Shown: positions 21,501 to 32,661 of the stretch, one piece after another
Position numbering within the stretch: position 1 is the stretch's first letter
Layout: each line of letters opens with the position of its first letter
Assembly (NCBI GenBank): GCA_025201765.1
Contig: MU623443.1
Span: forward strand, 62,001 to 126,000
Length of the DNA stretch: 64,000 nt
Direction: 5' to 3'
Source: Daldinia sp. FL1419
Taxonomy: Eukaryota > Ascomycota > Sordariomycetes > Xylariales > Hypoxylaceae
Position numbers and translations under genes: made by a program
Notes under the pieces: generated by a model
Told to the model about the DNA's origin: nothing
Seen by the model: the letters and a program-made list of their open reading frames with translations, nothing else
The model's database searches: none

Positions 21501-23116
21501 AGTAAAATAAATTGTTGCAAATTGTGTAAATTTAATTAAATTAAATTTTTTAAATATGAAAATGATTTTATAAAATTTAATTAGTAAGATAAATATTATA
21601 AATAATGGTAAAGTAAATATAAATAATTTTTATATTAAATTTTTTTTGATATTATTTAATAATAAAATTTTGAAATGATTTAAAATTAATTAATAGTTAT
21701 AATATAATAATATTATGTTGTATAGGTACTTATATGTTAAAATAAATTTAAAGAAAAATATATAAATATTAAATAAAATTTTTTTAATTATTAATTGTTT
21801 AAATTATATTCTTTAATTTTTAATTATCTTAATTAATTAATTAATTAATAATATAAATAGGTTTTAATTTGTATAAATATATATAAGGTTGTTTAATGAT
21901 GTTATTATTTGTTAAAGGTATAAATTAATGAATATTTAATTAATTTATTTTTAATTAAATTTTTATATTTTTTAAGTTTTTGTGTTGTAAGTTCTTGTAA
22001 TATATCCTTATTTAATATAAATTTATTAACGTTCGAGTTGTTTTTTAATAAGTTGGATTGGTTTTATTTTTTTTTATTTTTTTTAGAATTTAAATAGATA
22101 AAATTAATTAATATTGTATAAATTTATAGGGATTTGTAAAATATGTATTTAGATTGAATGAACATTTGGAAGATGTGTTTGAGTATTGATAATTTGTATA
22201 GTTTTTGTTGAAGAGGTTTGGAGGTCTTGTAATATAGTATTTGTATGGATTGGTTGATTGAATGGATTGGTATTGTGTATATGGATTTATATTGGTTGAT
22301 TTGAGGGTAAAATAAGTTGTAATTATTAAATAATATTGTTATTATGCTATAAGGTTAAGTTCTATTAATATCTTTTTATTTTTAATTTAAATTTTTTTTA
22401 ATTTAATTAAATGTTTAAGATTTTTATATAGGTTAATATAAATTTAAATTAGATAATATATTTTTGAATTTATAGTAATTTCTTTAATTATTATTTGTAT
22501 ATTATTAAATTTATATTTTTTAATTTATTTAATTATAAATATAATTAATTTAAAAGAATTTGAAAGATTTATATCCTCTATTAGAATTATTAAAGGCTTT
22601 CCTTTCCATATCCAAATTATAAGAAGTTTATATTGAGGATATACCATTTGTTTTTAATTATATTAGTCCGCATTAATTTATATTAATTTATATTAATTTA
22701 TTTAATTTTATATTAATTAATTAAAATTTAATAAAAAAGGTATATGTTTTTACCCTTTTCTTTAATTATATTAAATTTTGCAGTAGCTTATTTTAACAAA
22801 AATAATATCATTTTAACTAATAAATCAAGACAATTTAAATATAATAGATTATATAACTTAAAATATAAAACACAAATTTAAATAAAACCTTTTAAATAAA
22901 TTAAATTATAAAAAATTATTTACCAAAATTATTATAAAGTAAAATAAATTTAAATAATTTAATAAAGAAATTTTTCATTTATATAAGCACCTTTATTAAT
23001 ATAACCTACTAAGATTTAATTTAATTAAATTATATAATTAAATTACAAATAAAACCCCTACCGTAACCCTATGAATTTTAAGGTTTTTTCCAAATATTAA
23101 CTATGGTCAACCGTAA
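18513..23116. mobile_element. Decayed AT-rich element bounded by 42-bp terminal inverted repeats
   Basis: About 4.6 kb of almost pure A/T sequence flanked by inverted repeats at 18513-18554 and 23075-23116. The two ends, compared as inverse complements, match at 36 of 42 positions. All six differences are transitions, as expected from C-to-T decay. The shared motif begins TTACGGTT and ends GGAAAAAACCTTAAAAT. If the true ends start at CGGTT, both sides are flanked by TA, the target duplication of Tc1/mariner-type (including Fot1/pogo) DNA transposons. 4.6 kb is long for that group, so nested insertions or another superfamily are possible. No transposase frame survives. The classification is inference; the repeat ends and composition are seen directly. 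Confidence 0.7.
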
Positions 23117-24705
23117 TTGTTAAACAAAATCCAGCTGTTTCCTTTATGGCTTATACATAATATATAGACGAGTCTTGGAGGTCCTACATGGATTATGGGG
23201 GATGGTTATAAAAGATTTAGCGCAATGCTAGTTCTTAATTGTCGTGCCGTCCAATCGTTTAATAAGAAATTACGTGCAATGACATCTTGAACCTCGAGTT
23301 TGTGATGATAATATTACTCGGTATAAATCTATTCGAGACCTTTAGAGTACGATTACGAAAAATACGAAATAGAAATGTAACACCAACTCTTGAAAGTTGG
23401 AGAAGAATTCTAACGGTTAGGAATAACGTTATCATGAATAAAAGGTTCGGCTAATTAAATTATAGTTCTGCCATTATTTCCCCGTCTATCCCGTCTTTCG
23501 AATCCCCAACTCTAGCGTTACGTATTTGGGCATTCCGAACTCAATTCTCCCATCAACACAAACGCATAACTATACCAAGAATTTCCCATAAAAATCATAA
23601 CCAACACGGAATACGATAGCCGTAGATCGCAGAGATATCCCAGGAACGCCCCTAATTTTATAGCTATTTTGAGTATAGCACCGGAAGCTGAAATCTACAT
23701 CGAGATTACTTCCCCGATGCTGTGTAGCGCCCGTGCTACCATAACCCATCCGACGGTCCATCTCGCTGTAACCTTGCAAACACGTCACCAGCTCGCCCGA
23801 CAGGGTCAGCTTGCCAACTTCGACTGCCCTCCATCTACTCCGCACTGGATCAGATGCTAAGAGACTGAGTGCCGGGATGCGATGCTGCGTCCGTCAGCCT
23901 CTTTATTTCCTCTGCGCTGGTGGCGGTGGATCTAATAAGTGACCGCTTTTTGAATCGTCGTATGCAGGTGACAACTTTGCGTACTACACCTCTGCCGGCA
24001 CCTCTTCTGCATGCTACTACGCATTGTCTTGAGTACCTGCCTGTGTAGGCCCTTGGCTTCGAAGAAATCATCTGGTCTTTTCGAGCTGTCCCGGGTCGAT
24101 GAACCGATGATTTTCCAGAATGTTTAACAAGGCGGCCTTGGTTTAGCATTTACCAAGCTGGCGATCTAAATCTCAAAGCCTGTAAGCATAGCGAAATACG
24201 GAGATTATGCCTTGACCTAACCCACTCCTACCCCGCCTATTCTACTTTTGAGCCTAATGCCGGGTAACCATGTGCTGAGGATGCTAGCTATGTCGAATAT
24301 GCTGGGCATGCCGGCATCATCCAAGATCTTGGTCCTGCGTAGTGATAGAATAGCAGGAACCACCGCTCGGATCGAACCCGAAAACCGACCTGCATGCCTC
24401 GTACAGCAAGAAGAACCATGTCTTGTGCAATCCAGGCAAGCTGGCTGAGCTACTACGACCATGTCCAAAATGCAAGCTTCCCGTGGCCCCCCCATTCATG
24501 GATCATCCTATCCGCCATTCACGTATTTATCTACGGCAATCGCCAATCATGAGTGTGAAAATGGTGCTGCCTTATTATCCAGCCACACAGCTCGCGTGTT
24601 CCCGAGTCTACGATGCACTTTTAAAGTGCTATTAATCATATACGATTAATTAATTAACCTAGGGAAGCCCGTGTTACCCTATCCCTCTTCTTTGGCATAA
24701 TTATA
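23117..24705. other. Gene-poor region between the AT island and the beta-glucosidase gene
   Basis: Composition is normal again from about 23120. Only short open frames with no recognisable protein are present on either strand. A small inverted repeat CCAACT...AGTTGG lies at about 23391-23408. Before 24706 the sequence holds the beta-glucosidase promoter (AT-rich at about 24630-24665). Part of the stretch could be old degraded repeat; I cannot demonstrate it. Confidence 0.5.
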
Positions 24706-27587
24706 ATGGTAATCTTCAAAATGGAGTGCCCTTCAGGACTCCGTAGTCTTTCGTTATGTTTCCTCGCGAGCGCGGCATCGGCCTCCGCGTTATTCCCTCG
24801 GGATCCCGTCCCGGAGGGCTTCGTCGCTGCCCCGTATTACCCGACCCCTTACGGCGGTTGGGCCGACGACTGGTCCGAGAGTTACGACAAGGCGGTTAAA
24901 TTGGTATCGCAAATGACTCTAGCCGAGAAAGTCAACGTAACTGCTGGTACTGGTCTTTTTATGGTATATGACCTGCATAACTTGCAAGAGGGCCTCTTGC
25001 TAACGGTTGTTTAGGGTATGATAGTATAGACTAAGTAATTTTCCAAGTGCTAATACAGCTTCAGGTCGCTGTGTCGGGAATACCGGCAGTGTACCTCGGT
25101 TGGGACTTCCGGAGTTATGTTTGCAGGATGGTCCGCTAGGCGTGCGCACGACGGACAACATCACCGCATTCCCTGCCGGTATCACTACTGGAGCAACATT
25201 CAACAAAGACCTTATATATGACAGAGGCGTCGCCCTTGGCGAAGAATTCAAAGGCAAGGGTGTCAACTTTTACTTGGGACCATGCGTAGGCCCTCTGGGA
25301 AGGAAGCCGAGGGGCGGCCGAAACTGGGAAGGCTTCGGGTCCGATCCGGTCCTTCAGGCTATTTCCGGAGCGCAGACGATCAAAGGCGTGCAAGATCAAG
25401 GAGTTATCGCTACGCTAAAGCATTTACTCGGAAATGAGCAAGAACTCTACCGCATGTACAACCCCGTTCAACAAGCATATAGCTCCAATATCGGTGAGTA
25501 GAAATGACAATGGATTATCAAAATATACGACTAATGGAAATAAAGATGATCGAGTATTACACGAGCTATACCTTTGGCCATTCGCAGATGGTGTAAAGGC
25601 AGGAGTTGGTTCGATAATGGCTTCTTATAATGCAGTATGTTAGCTCCCAATCGTATTCTGATTTATACAGTTCTAATTAATCGTGTTATAGATCAACGGA
25701 TCCGCTGCTTCTCAAAACAGCTATCTTCTCAATGGTCTCTTGAAAGATGAACTTGGGTTCCAAGGTCTTGTCATGACAGATTGGCTTGCACAGATTTCAG
25801 GTGTTGCATCTGCTCTCGCTGGTCTAGATATGTCTATGCCGGGAGACACAATTGGAAATAACATACCATTAGACGGCTACTCCAACTGGATGTACGAACT
25901 TACTCGCTCAGTGCTGAATGGCTCCGTACCTGTTGACCGATTGAATGATATGGCTACACGTGTCGTCGCTACATGGTATCAACTAGGCCAAGACGAGGAC
26001 TATCCGCCTCCCAACTTTTCTTCAAACACTGCTGACCGCGAAGGACCGCTCTATCCGGGCGCATTGTTCTCCCCGGTCGGTGTGGTTAACGAATACGTCA
26101 ATGTCCAAGCTGACCACAAAGTCGTTGCTAAACAAGTAGCCCAAGAAGCGATTACGCTACTGAAAAACAACGGTAGCTTTCTCCCAATATCAACTTCCGC
26201 GCCTCTCTTCGTATTTGGCACCGACGCCCAGGCTGATCCTCAAGGCATCAACTCGTGCACAGACAAGAGCTGCAACCGGGGCTTATTAGGCATGGGATGG
26301 GGTTCTGGATCCGCAAACTATCCTTACATTGACGACCCGATTAGCTCATTTAAGCGGAAAGCAACCAACGTTACATATTACGCGACAGATAACTTTCCTT
26401 CCGTCCCGGAGCCAACTGAAGATGACGTCGCCATTGTATTCCTTACCTCGGACGCTGGAGAGAATACATACACTGTTGAGGGCAACCACGGTGACCGCGA
26501 CGAGACTGGCCTAAAGGCTTGGCACAACGGCGATGAACTCGTTAAGAAAGCAGCTGCGAAGTATAGCAACGTTATCGTCGTTTACCACACCGTCGGCCCC
26601 GTTGTCGTAGAGCCCTGGATTGACCTTTCATCCGTCAAAGCTGTACTCGTAGCCCATCTTCCCGGACAAGAAGCCGGCGACTCACTAACTGAAATCATAT
26701 ATGGCGAGGCATCACCCAGTGGACATTTGCCATATAGCATTCCTGTCTCCGAAGACGATTATCCCGACAGCCTTGATTTAGTTGCTACCCCCCTGAGCCA
26801 GACGCAGGATACCTACTCCGAAGGCCTATACATTGACTACCGGTATCTAAACAAGAACAACATCAAGCCGCGTTTTGCCTTTGGCCATGGCCTAAGCTAT
26901 GCATCCTTTAAATTTTCTAATGCGACCATCACTCGTGTGACAGAGCTATCCGAAGTCCCACCTTCCCGACCTGCTAAGCCTATATCTCCGGTCGCCAGCC
27001 TTAACACCACTATCCCCCCAGCGTCAGAAGCGTACTTCCCGGATGGCCTCAACCGCATATGGCGGTATCTTTATCCGTGGTTATCCAAGGGGGACGCTGA
27101 CGCAGCATACAAGATCGGCGCGGCCGGTGACAAGAAGTATCCGTACCCCGAGGGCTATTCGAGCGAGCAAAAGGAAGATGTCACTCCTGCAGGTGGTCCC
27201 AGTGGTGGCAACCCCGCGGTATGGGACGTCGCGTACACGATCAAAATCACGGTGACGAATACCGCCAAAGAGGGAACAACGGCCGGAAAAGCCGTCGCAC
27301 AAGCATACGTCCAATTCCCCGATAATGTTGGCGTTGATACACCCGTAATCCAACTTCGCGATTTCGCAAAAACAGGAAAAGCACTCGCGCCTGGTCAAAG
27401 CGAGACACTGGAACTGAGTCTCACGCGACGAGATGTAAGCGTCTGGGATACGACACGCCAAAACTGGGTCGTACCGAAGCCTGACGGGAAATACAAGATC
27501 TGGCTCGGCTCGGCGAGTGACAACTTGCCGGTAGTATGTTACTCGGACAGCTTGGATTGCGAGACGGGCGCTAAGAGTCCCGTTTAG
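24706..27587 (+). CDS. Secreted GH3 beta-glucosidase
   Basis: Extracellular glycoside hydrolase family 3 enzyme releasing glucose from cellobiose or aryl-glucosides. Predicted exons 24706-24963, 25015 (one base), 25065-25493, 25546-25634 and 25692-27587 give 890 aa. The N-terminus (SLSLCFLASAASASALFP) is a signal peptide; a second ATG at 24721 is an alternative start. Family blocks: GNTGSVPRLGLPELCLQDGPLGVR, GRNWEGFGSDP, KHLLGNEQE, GSIMASYNA, and FQGLVMTDW with the nucleophile Asp289. The C-terminal half has the (alpha/beta)6 sandwich and a fibronectin-III-like domain (AYVQFPDNVGVDTPVIQLRDF). The first intron region cannot be spliced in frame as one canonical intron that keeps the conserved GTG-x-x-MG-x-CVGNTG segment. 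Two introns around a single G restore it exactly (see findings). Confidence 0.92.
24964..25064 (+). other. Double intron around a single-nucleotide exon (predicted)
   Basis: Within the beta-glucosidase gene: intron A 24964-25014 (GTATATG...TTTAG, 51 nt), then G25015, then intron B 25016-25064 (GTATGA...CTTCAG, 49 nt). Each half has a plausible branch-like sequence (GCTAACG in A, GACTAAG or GCTAATA in B). Joining 24963, 25015 and 25065 gives ATG GGT CGC, restoring GTGLFMGRCVGNTG, which fits GH3 enzymes. The arrangement resembles spliceosomal twin introns, where one intron must be removed before the other can be spliced. Confidence 0.6.
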
Positions 27588-28168
27588 AAGATGGGAGATT
27601 GGCGGCTGGGGAATGGGACGATGATAATGGGTATGGATATGGGGACGGGCTTAGGAATAGGGACTGGAATAGAAATGGGAAGGATGGATCAATGGGGCGA
27701 AGATTGGGAGTTTGATGAACTGTTTGTAGGCCTATGAGAGTTTGTGGTTTCATAGTGTTGTGGTATGAATACATGGGCTATATATGCCTTAATACCCCTA
27801 TGAGATTGTCTCTTTAGACTTCATGGATCAGGGGTCGTAGTAGTATGCCTTTGATAGAGATATATACCAATTTACTACCACACGCGTGAGTTATGTCCAC
27901 AGATTACCTCAACTGGTTGGATTTTGAGGCCTCGAGTTTAGAGATGGTTCTTGGAATATACAGTTCTATATGCGGTATATAGTACATCCTCTTCACCTAC
28001 GCAGATGACATTGACAGCTTGGTGTCTAGTTCCTAGTCACCAAGCACACAACACCCCTCGTATGAATTCTTTATAGAAGCCCATCATTTCGCGCTCATGT
28101 CCGCCCACCCGCACAGCCCAGGATGCTTCTGTCCCGACCGTGCGTATCAAGACCCCAAGACAGCCTAG
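27588..28168. other. Region between convergent beta-glucosidase and bL34m genes
   Basis: 27588-27712 is a G-rich, strand-biased 3' flank of the beta-glucosidase gene with repeated GGG/GGGG runs. Further on, a near-perfect 11-bp stem with a TTC loop lies at 28019-28043 (TTGGTGTCTAG / CTAGTCACCAA, one mismatch), about 125 bp beyond the 3' end of the bL34m gene. No gene recognised. Confidence 0.5.
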
Positions 28169-28687
28169 TTAGTTCGACAGCACGGACCTCTTCTTCTCCT
28201 TCCTCCGCTGCAGCGTCTTGCGACCATTATGCGAGCGCACGCGGCTCAGGAACCCGTGACGCCGTTTCCGCACCAGACGGCTACTCCGCGCGAGGTTCGG
28301 CCGCGGGCCGAAGCGGACTTGTGCTGCGCCGGCGAGCCACGGGTGCGCGGTGAGGGAGGTCTTGGGGACGAGATCGGAGGTTACGCCCGCGGCCGAGGGC
28401 TGGGGCGTGAGGGACTGGAGGAGGTTGTTGGAGGGGCAGGTCGAGGGGCGGAAGACGGGGTTTGCGGAGAGGAGGGTGGGGCGGAGGGTGGGCAGGGAGG
28501 AGAATGTTCTGTGGATATGTTAGTTAGAGTCAGAGTCGGGCCCGGGTTGATGTTGGTGGTGGGAATGGTATGTGGGTGGTACGGACCTTGGTGTTGCGAC
28601 CGATTGTATGGATGAACTCGCTGCGCCTAGGACATTCTTGCTGGCGCGAGGTGCTCGGGGCAGAGCAGATAAAACAATAGACCGCAT
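28169..28687 (-). CDS. MRPL34: Mitochondrial large-subunit ribosomal protein bL34m
   Basis: Component of the mitochondrial 54S ribosomal subunit. Minus-strand exons 28587-28687 and 28169-28508, joined by a GTCCGT...CACAG intron, give 146 aa. The start MRSIVLSALPRAPRASKNVLGAA is a basic, uncharged-acid-free mitochondrial presequence. The C-terminal 45 residues are the L34 fold: LVRKRRHGFLSRVRSHNGRK followed by TLQRRKEKKRSVLSN, matching the universal bL34 pattern KRxxxxGFxxRxxxxxGxxxLxxRRxKxR. Upstream of it lies a Ser/Pro-rich linker typical of fungal bL34m. The GTCCGT donor is non-standard, but it is the only one keeping the frame from the ATG to the L34 domain. The domain call is secure; the exact splice junction is slightly less so. 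Confidence 0.88.
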
Positions 28688-30528
28688 TTTGTGAGACTGA
28701 GCTGGACTGGCCTTGGACTGGATTGCTGGCGACGAAGTTCGGATCTTGGTTTAATTTATCTTCATGCCTCGTTTCTTCCGATCCACCTTCCCCAGACTCT
28801 TAACGATGGGTTCCCTAATTAATCGACGCCGCTATGTTTCTGTGTTGGTCGCAATTGGGGTCTTCGGTGAGTATATGGTCGATCGCTCTCGCGGGGTTTG
28901 TAGTGAGGCTTTTCGCGATGCCGAAAATTCGGATAGAAGATTAATTGGGAAGATTTAACGATCGGTCCGTTAAGACCTGGGGACAGCTGCTGGCTTATCG
29001 ATAAGGAGGCATATTGCAATATTGGATACTAATAAATTGGTAGTGGCTTGATATTTGGACGATTCATTTGATTTACAATGGCATGGGAACAAATAACCTT
29101 CTCGAAGGCCTTCACGATAATGTCAATTGCGTGCTTCAAAGACGGACGATAGGTGCAGAGCTGTATTTCTCATTAGTTTCGATGGGTAGTTACTAGGATA
29201 TCAACATTTCGATACCTATTCCAAACATCGTCATACACCGACGTGAACAACTATATTGAAATTGGGGTACATGGTATGATTTTATTACGCGTTTATCTTC
29301 GTAAATCTGTGGTAGGGGCTAGGGTAAATTGGAAGTTCTATTACACCGGTAAAGGCTACGATCAGGTACTCTTCCTCATGTCACTGCTCAAGGCAACAAT
29401 CATAACGAAAAGAGGTATGAAAATCAAAAATTGCGCTCCCTACGATCCACGAGGGATAATAGAAGAGGGTCAGCTCCGCGCTGTGCAATGCAGGCTTCTC
29501 CCCTTAAGAACCCTCATTCTTGAGCGAGGGTTCTTGGAACAAGGTAAGTATGAAGAAGGAAAGGAAAAGAATTCTGAGATGGTGGGAGAGTGGCCAGATA
29601 TTTATACTTGTCCAGAGGGCGGTGAGTGGGGCGGTAACCAGGAAAGTACGGCAGAATTCCTGCCAAGGGAAGAAAGAACTAATTAGCAAACACGTTCTTT
29701 TGGTAGGCACCCCACTAAATTCCTTTGTCAAAATGTCAAAGAGTTTGCGTGCTTGCGCTCCAAGGGATGGTTCTTTAGATTGAAAAGATACTTGAAGTTT
29801 CTATTGATCTCGTTAATATGAGAAGTACTAATTTATCCACTACTGATCCCTTTGTTCTCTTTAAAATTAAGATTTATGAACTATTTTATTACGTTATGTG
29901 TTCTGAGGTAAATTGAGTCACATCAATCACGTCGGACCTTCTGTATGCTCACAGATCCTTAGTATATCTCGTCTAGATGGATACTTCCAGTACATATCCA
30001 CTGCCTCAGGTCGGCGTTGCTGGGCATGTATGCTATTATCTTAGGGAAGTACGAAGCTATTATCATAGTGAACTGACCCCACAAAATAGGAATGCACGGT
30101 CCACCCTATACACGCGAATATGCAGATACGGCGCTAATCCCAGGCTATATAAACGCTTACCTCGATAAGGTAATTCAATTTGCTAGTTCTTGACGCGTTG
30201 CCTACTGAGGGACCCTTGTTTTCGCGTTTAAACGCGTTCTTCGGTCCACTACCTAATCCTGGACAATCCAACTCCGACCACTTCTTCACCAATTGGCTTC
30301 TAACCAGGACAAATGGGTGAAGCCTCATCCTACTCCATACTACTACTAGTTATTCCCTCTCAAAGAGATTCGCTACATAGAAGTGTTTACATTTGCCTAG
30401 GATTCTCTATCGGATCTGAATTCTAAACCCATCCAATTTGTCATTTGAAGTCCAATCCCAGATTGACGCCAGTTCATCGCCCTTATCTTGTAATGCGCTA
30501 GGGAGTCCACCCACAATCAATTACCTCA
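28688..30528. other. Intergenic region between bL34m and the CAF-1 large subunit
   Basis: No supported gene in 1.8 kb. A short open frame at 28764 (MPRFFRSTFPRLLTMGSLIN...) runs divergently from bL34m and reaches a GTGAGT donor at about 28866, but no coherent next exon was found. A frame at 29243-29686 has no recognisable features. A perfect 10-bp stem (AAGAACCCTC / GAGGGTTCTT, 29506-29515 and 29526-29535) with a 10-nt loop is present. Confidence 0.45.
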
Positions 30529-32661
30529 ATGCCTTTATTCTCGATTTCACCAAACATCCAGGAGTCACCAACAACACCGAGAAAAAGATCACACGAGGAC
30601 TTTGTTGATAGCCCTAGCCAGCTCGCGATTGTCGAGACTTCCCACTCAGAGAACCTAGACAAGCAGAGGTCTGCTGGAATGTCTGTACCTGCTATGAGCC
30701 CTCCACGTGAGTAATGGTCCATTCACTCTATGCTTCGTATCCGTAATTGTTAACAACTATGTTATAGAATTGCCAACAATAATGGCAGCAGTAGATACAA
30801 CCCCGGGAAGCAGTCCCGCGGCTTTAACTGAAGCTGGATCTAGCCCAGCAATGAAAAACTCACCCTCGCCAAACAAAACACCCCTATCATCACCCTCGGC
30901 ACCAGGGAAAACATCCTCTCAACCTACGCAAACAGGTTCCGCAGCGGAAACTCAGAAAGCTCAAGGGGCTAAGCGAAAACCGGCACCGACCATCGAAGAA
31001 AAGCTCAATGCTACCAAGCGACAGAAGGTAGGGGGCAAGGCGGCGGAAAAGCTTGAAAGGGAAGAGGCAAAGGCTGCAGAAAAGGCTAAAAAGGAAAAAG
31101 AAGCCGAGGAGAAACGTTTAGCTAAAGAAGCGAAGGCCGCTGAGAAGGCTAAGAAAGAAGCCGAAGCAGCCGAGAAACGTCAAAAGAAGGAAGCAGAGGC
31201 TGCCGAAAAGGCTAAAAAGAAGGCCGCTGACGAAGCAGCAAAAGCTGCAAAGATAGCCGAGAAGGAGAAAAAGGAGGCCGCGAAGGAAGCCGCAAAACGT
31301 AAGAAAGAACAAGCGCAAGGACGACAGCAAAATTTGCTAGCAGGTTTTGTTCAGCGATCTCTCAACACACCCGGAAAGAAGGTCACCGAGCAGACCGCGA
31401 AGCCTTCCACGGAAACTGATGCCGCCGCTAGTTCGCCGATGGGCAAATCCAGGCCAGAGAAGTCAGCGTACGACCGAGCATTTCAGCCCTTTTTTGTGAA
31501 ACCCGATGTCAAACTGGCTCCCATGCCGTTCGAAATGGACGGCGAGACTAAAGAGGTTAAATCTAGAATTCTGGACGAGTATATTCGTGGTGAACGAGGC
31601 GAATTCAACCCCAAACCGTTCAACCCGTCGGAAACCTTCAACCTAGCATTCACACGAAAGCGTGGTATTATCCCACCGAGCGTGAGAGGTATCATGGAGA
31701 GTGTGTATAGTGAAGCCAAGCAAGCAGGTACTAAAACAGAATCGCAAACCAAGAAACTGGCCGAAAATGCTCAGGAGCAGCTCAATACCATCAAGACTAA
31801 ATATCTTTCTTTCTATGAAGATGTCAGACCTCCGTATTTTGGAACAGTCACTACGCCCATCGAGGCTGCGAAGCTTCGTTCTCTATCCCGTAGACCTGTC
31901 GGAAAATTCCTCCCACTGAATTACGACTATGATTCTGAGGCAGAATGGGTGGAAGATGACGGTGAGGATCTGGATGATGAAGATGATGATGACGATTCTC
32001 ATGATGGTGATGGAGAGATGGAGGATTTCCTCGACGATTCTGAGGATCAACCTGCAGCAGCTCGACCAACCTTCCTTGGTGAGAAGGAACCGATCAGCAC
32101 TGGCATATGCTTTGAGGATCGAACGAGACTTGGCCCCTGTGCCACCACATATAATTATCGACTCGAAGTCCTACTAGGTGAGCCCAGTTCCCTCAAATCA
32201 ACGATATAATAACTTGGACTAATGAAGATATAGATACGCTTGAACATCATTCGGGAATTGATCCCTTCTCGACTTCCTACTGGCCAGCTCCTACAAAGAA
32301 AGCTACGGCAAAAAGCGCTGCTACCACTGCTCCAGGTCCTTCAAAATCGATGCCTCCTCCCGACATGCCTACGGACGCCCTCTCGGCGCTTACTTCGGGT
32401 ACTGCTGGTTCTCTCCCTGCATCTGAGAGCCAAAACCTAGTTCCGAGAGATGTCTTTGACGAGTTTAGGCGAGCTATTATCAGCGATGAACTCAAGGAGT
32501 TCACCAAAGGAACTATTATAGAGATGTTGACGAAGAAGTTTCCGAGTTGTACAAAGGTGCAAGTGAAGGTAACATTAGACAAAGTCGCCCACCGCGTTAG
32601 TATCCCGGGCGCAAAGAAGAATGTCAAGCAATGGGCGCTGCTACCGGCATATACCCTGTGA
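30529..32661 (+). CDS. RLF2: Chromatin assembly factor 1 large subunit (CAC1/RLF2, p150-like)
   Basis: Histone H3-H4 chaperone subunit acting behind replication forks and at repair sites with PCNA. Exons 30529-30706, 30768-32177 and 32234-32661 give 671 aa. Order: disordered Ser/Pro-rich N-terminus; the KER region (about residues 143-243), a long Lys/Glu/Ala helix built of AEKAKKEAEAAEKRQKKEAE-like heptads that binds DNA; directly after it QNLLAGFV, a degenerate PCNA-interacting (PIP) pattern; then the conserved YDRAFQPFFVKPDVKLAP and PYFGTVTT...GKFLPLNYDYDSEAEWVEDD ED domain that binds histones; and a C-terminal winged-helix domain (about 598-668, FRRAIISDELKEFTKGTIIEML). The start is the first ATG of exon 1 (MPLFSISPNIQESPTTPRKR), a good CAF-1-like start. 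Confidence 0.93.

Noticed and set aside
17391..23116. Possible centromere or mitochondrial insertion explaining the AT-rich island
   Set aside because: The inverted terminal repeats, transition-only divergence and small size fit a RIP-decayed element better; no mitochondrial gene could be read.
24341..24480. tRNA-like box sequences on the minus strand (GTAGCTCAG and GGGTTCGATCC)
   Set aside because: The D-stem partner is missing, the acceptor ends do not pair, and the spacing is too long for a normal tRNA even with an intron.
28764..28958. Short frame MPRFFRSTFPRLL... divergent from bL34m
   Set aside because: It has a hydrophobic stretch and a GTGAGT donor, but no second exon that continues a sensible protein; not enough to call a gene.
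29243..29686. 147-codon open frame
   Set aside because: No family motif, no splice or composition support, and it overlaps the hairpin; probably chance.
31118..31330. Leu/Phe-rich minus-strand frame resembling a membrane protein
   Set aside because: It is the antisense of the Lys/Glu/Ala KER helix of CAF-1.
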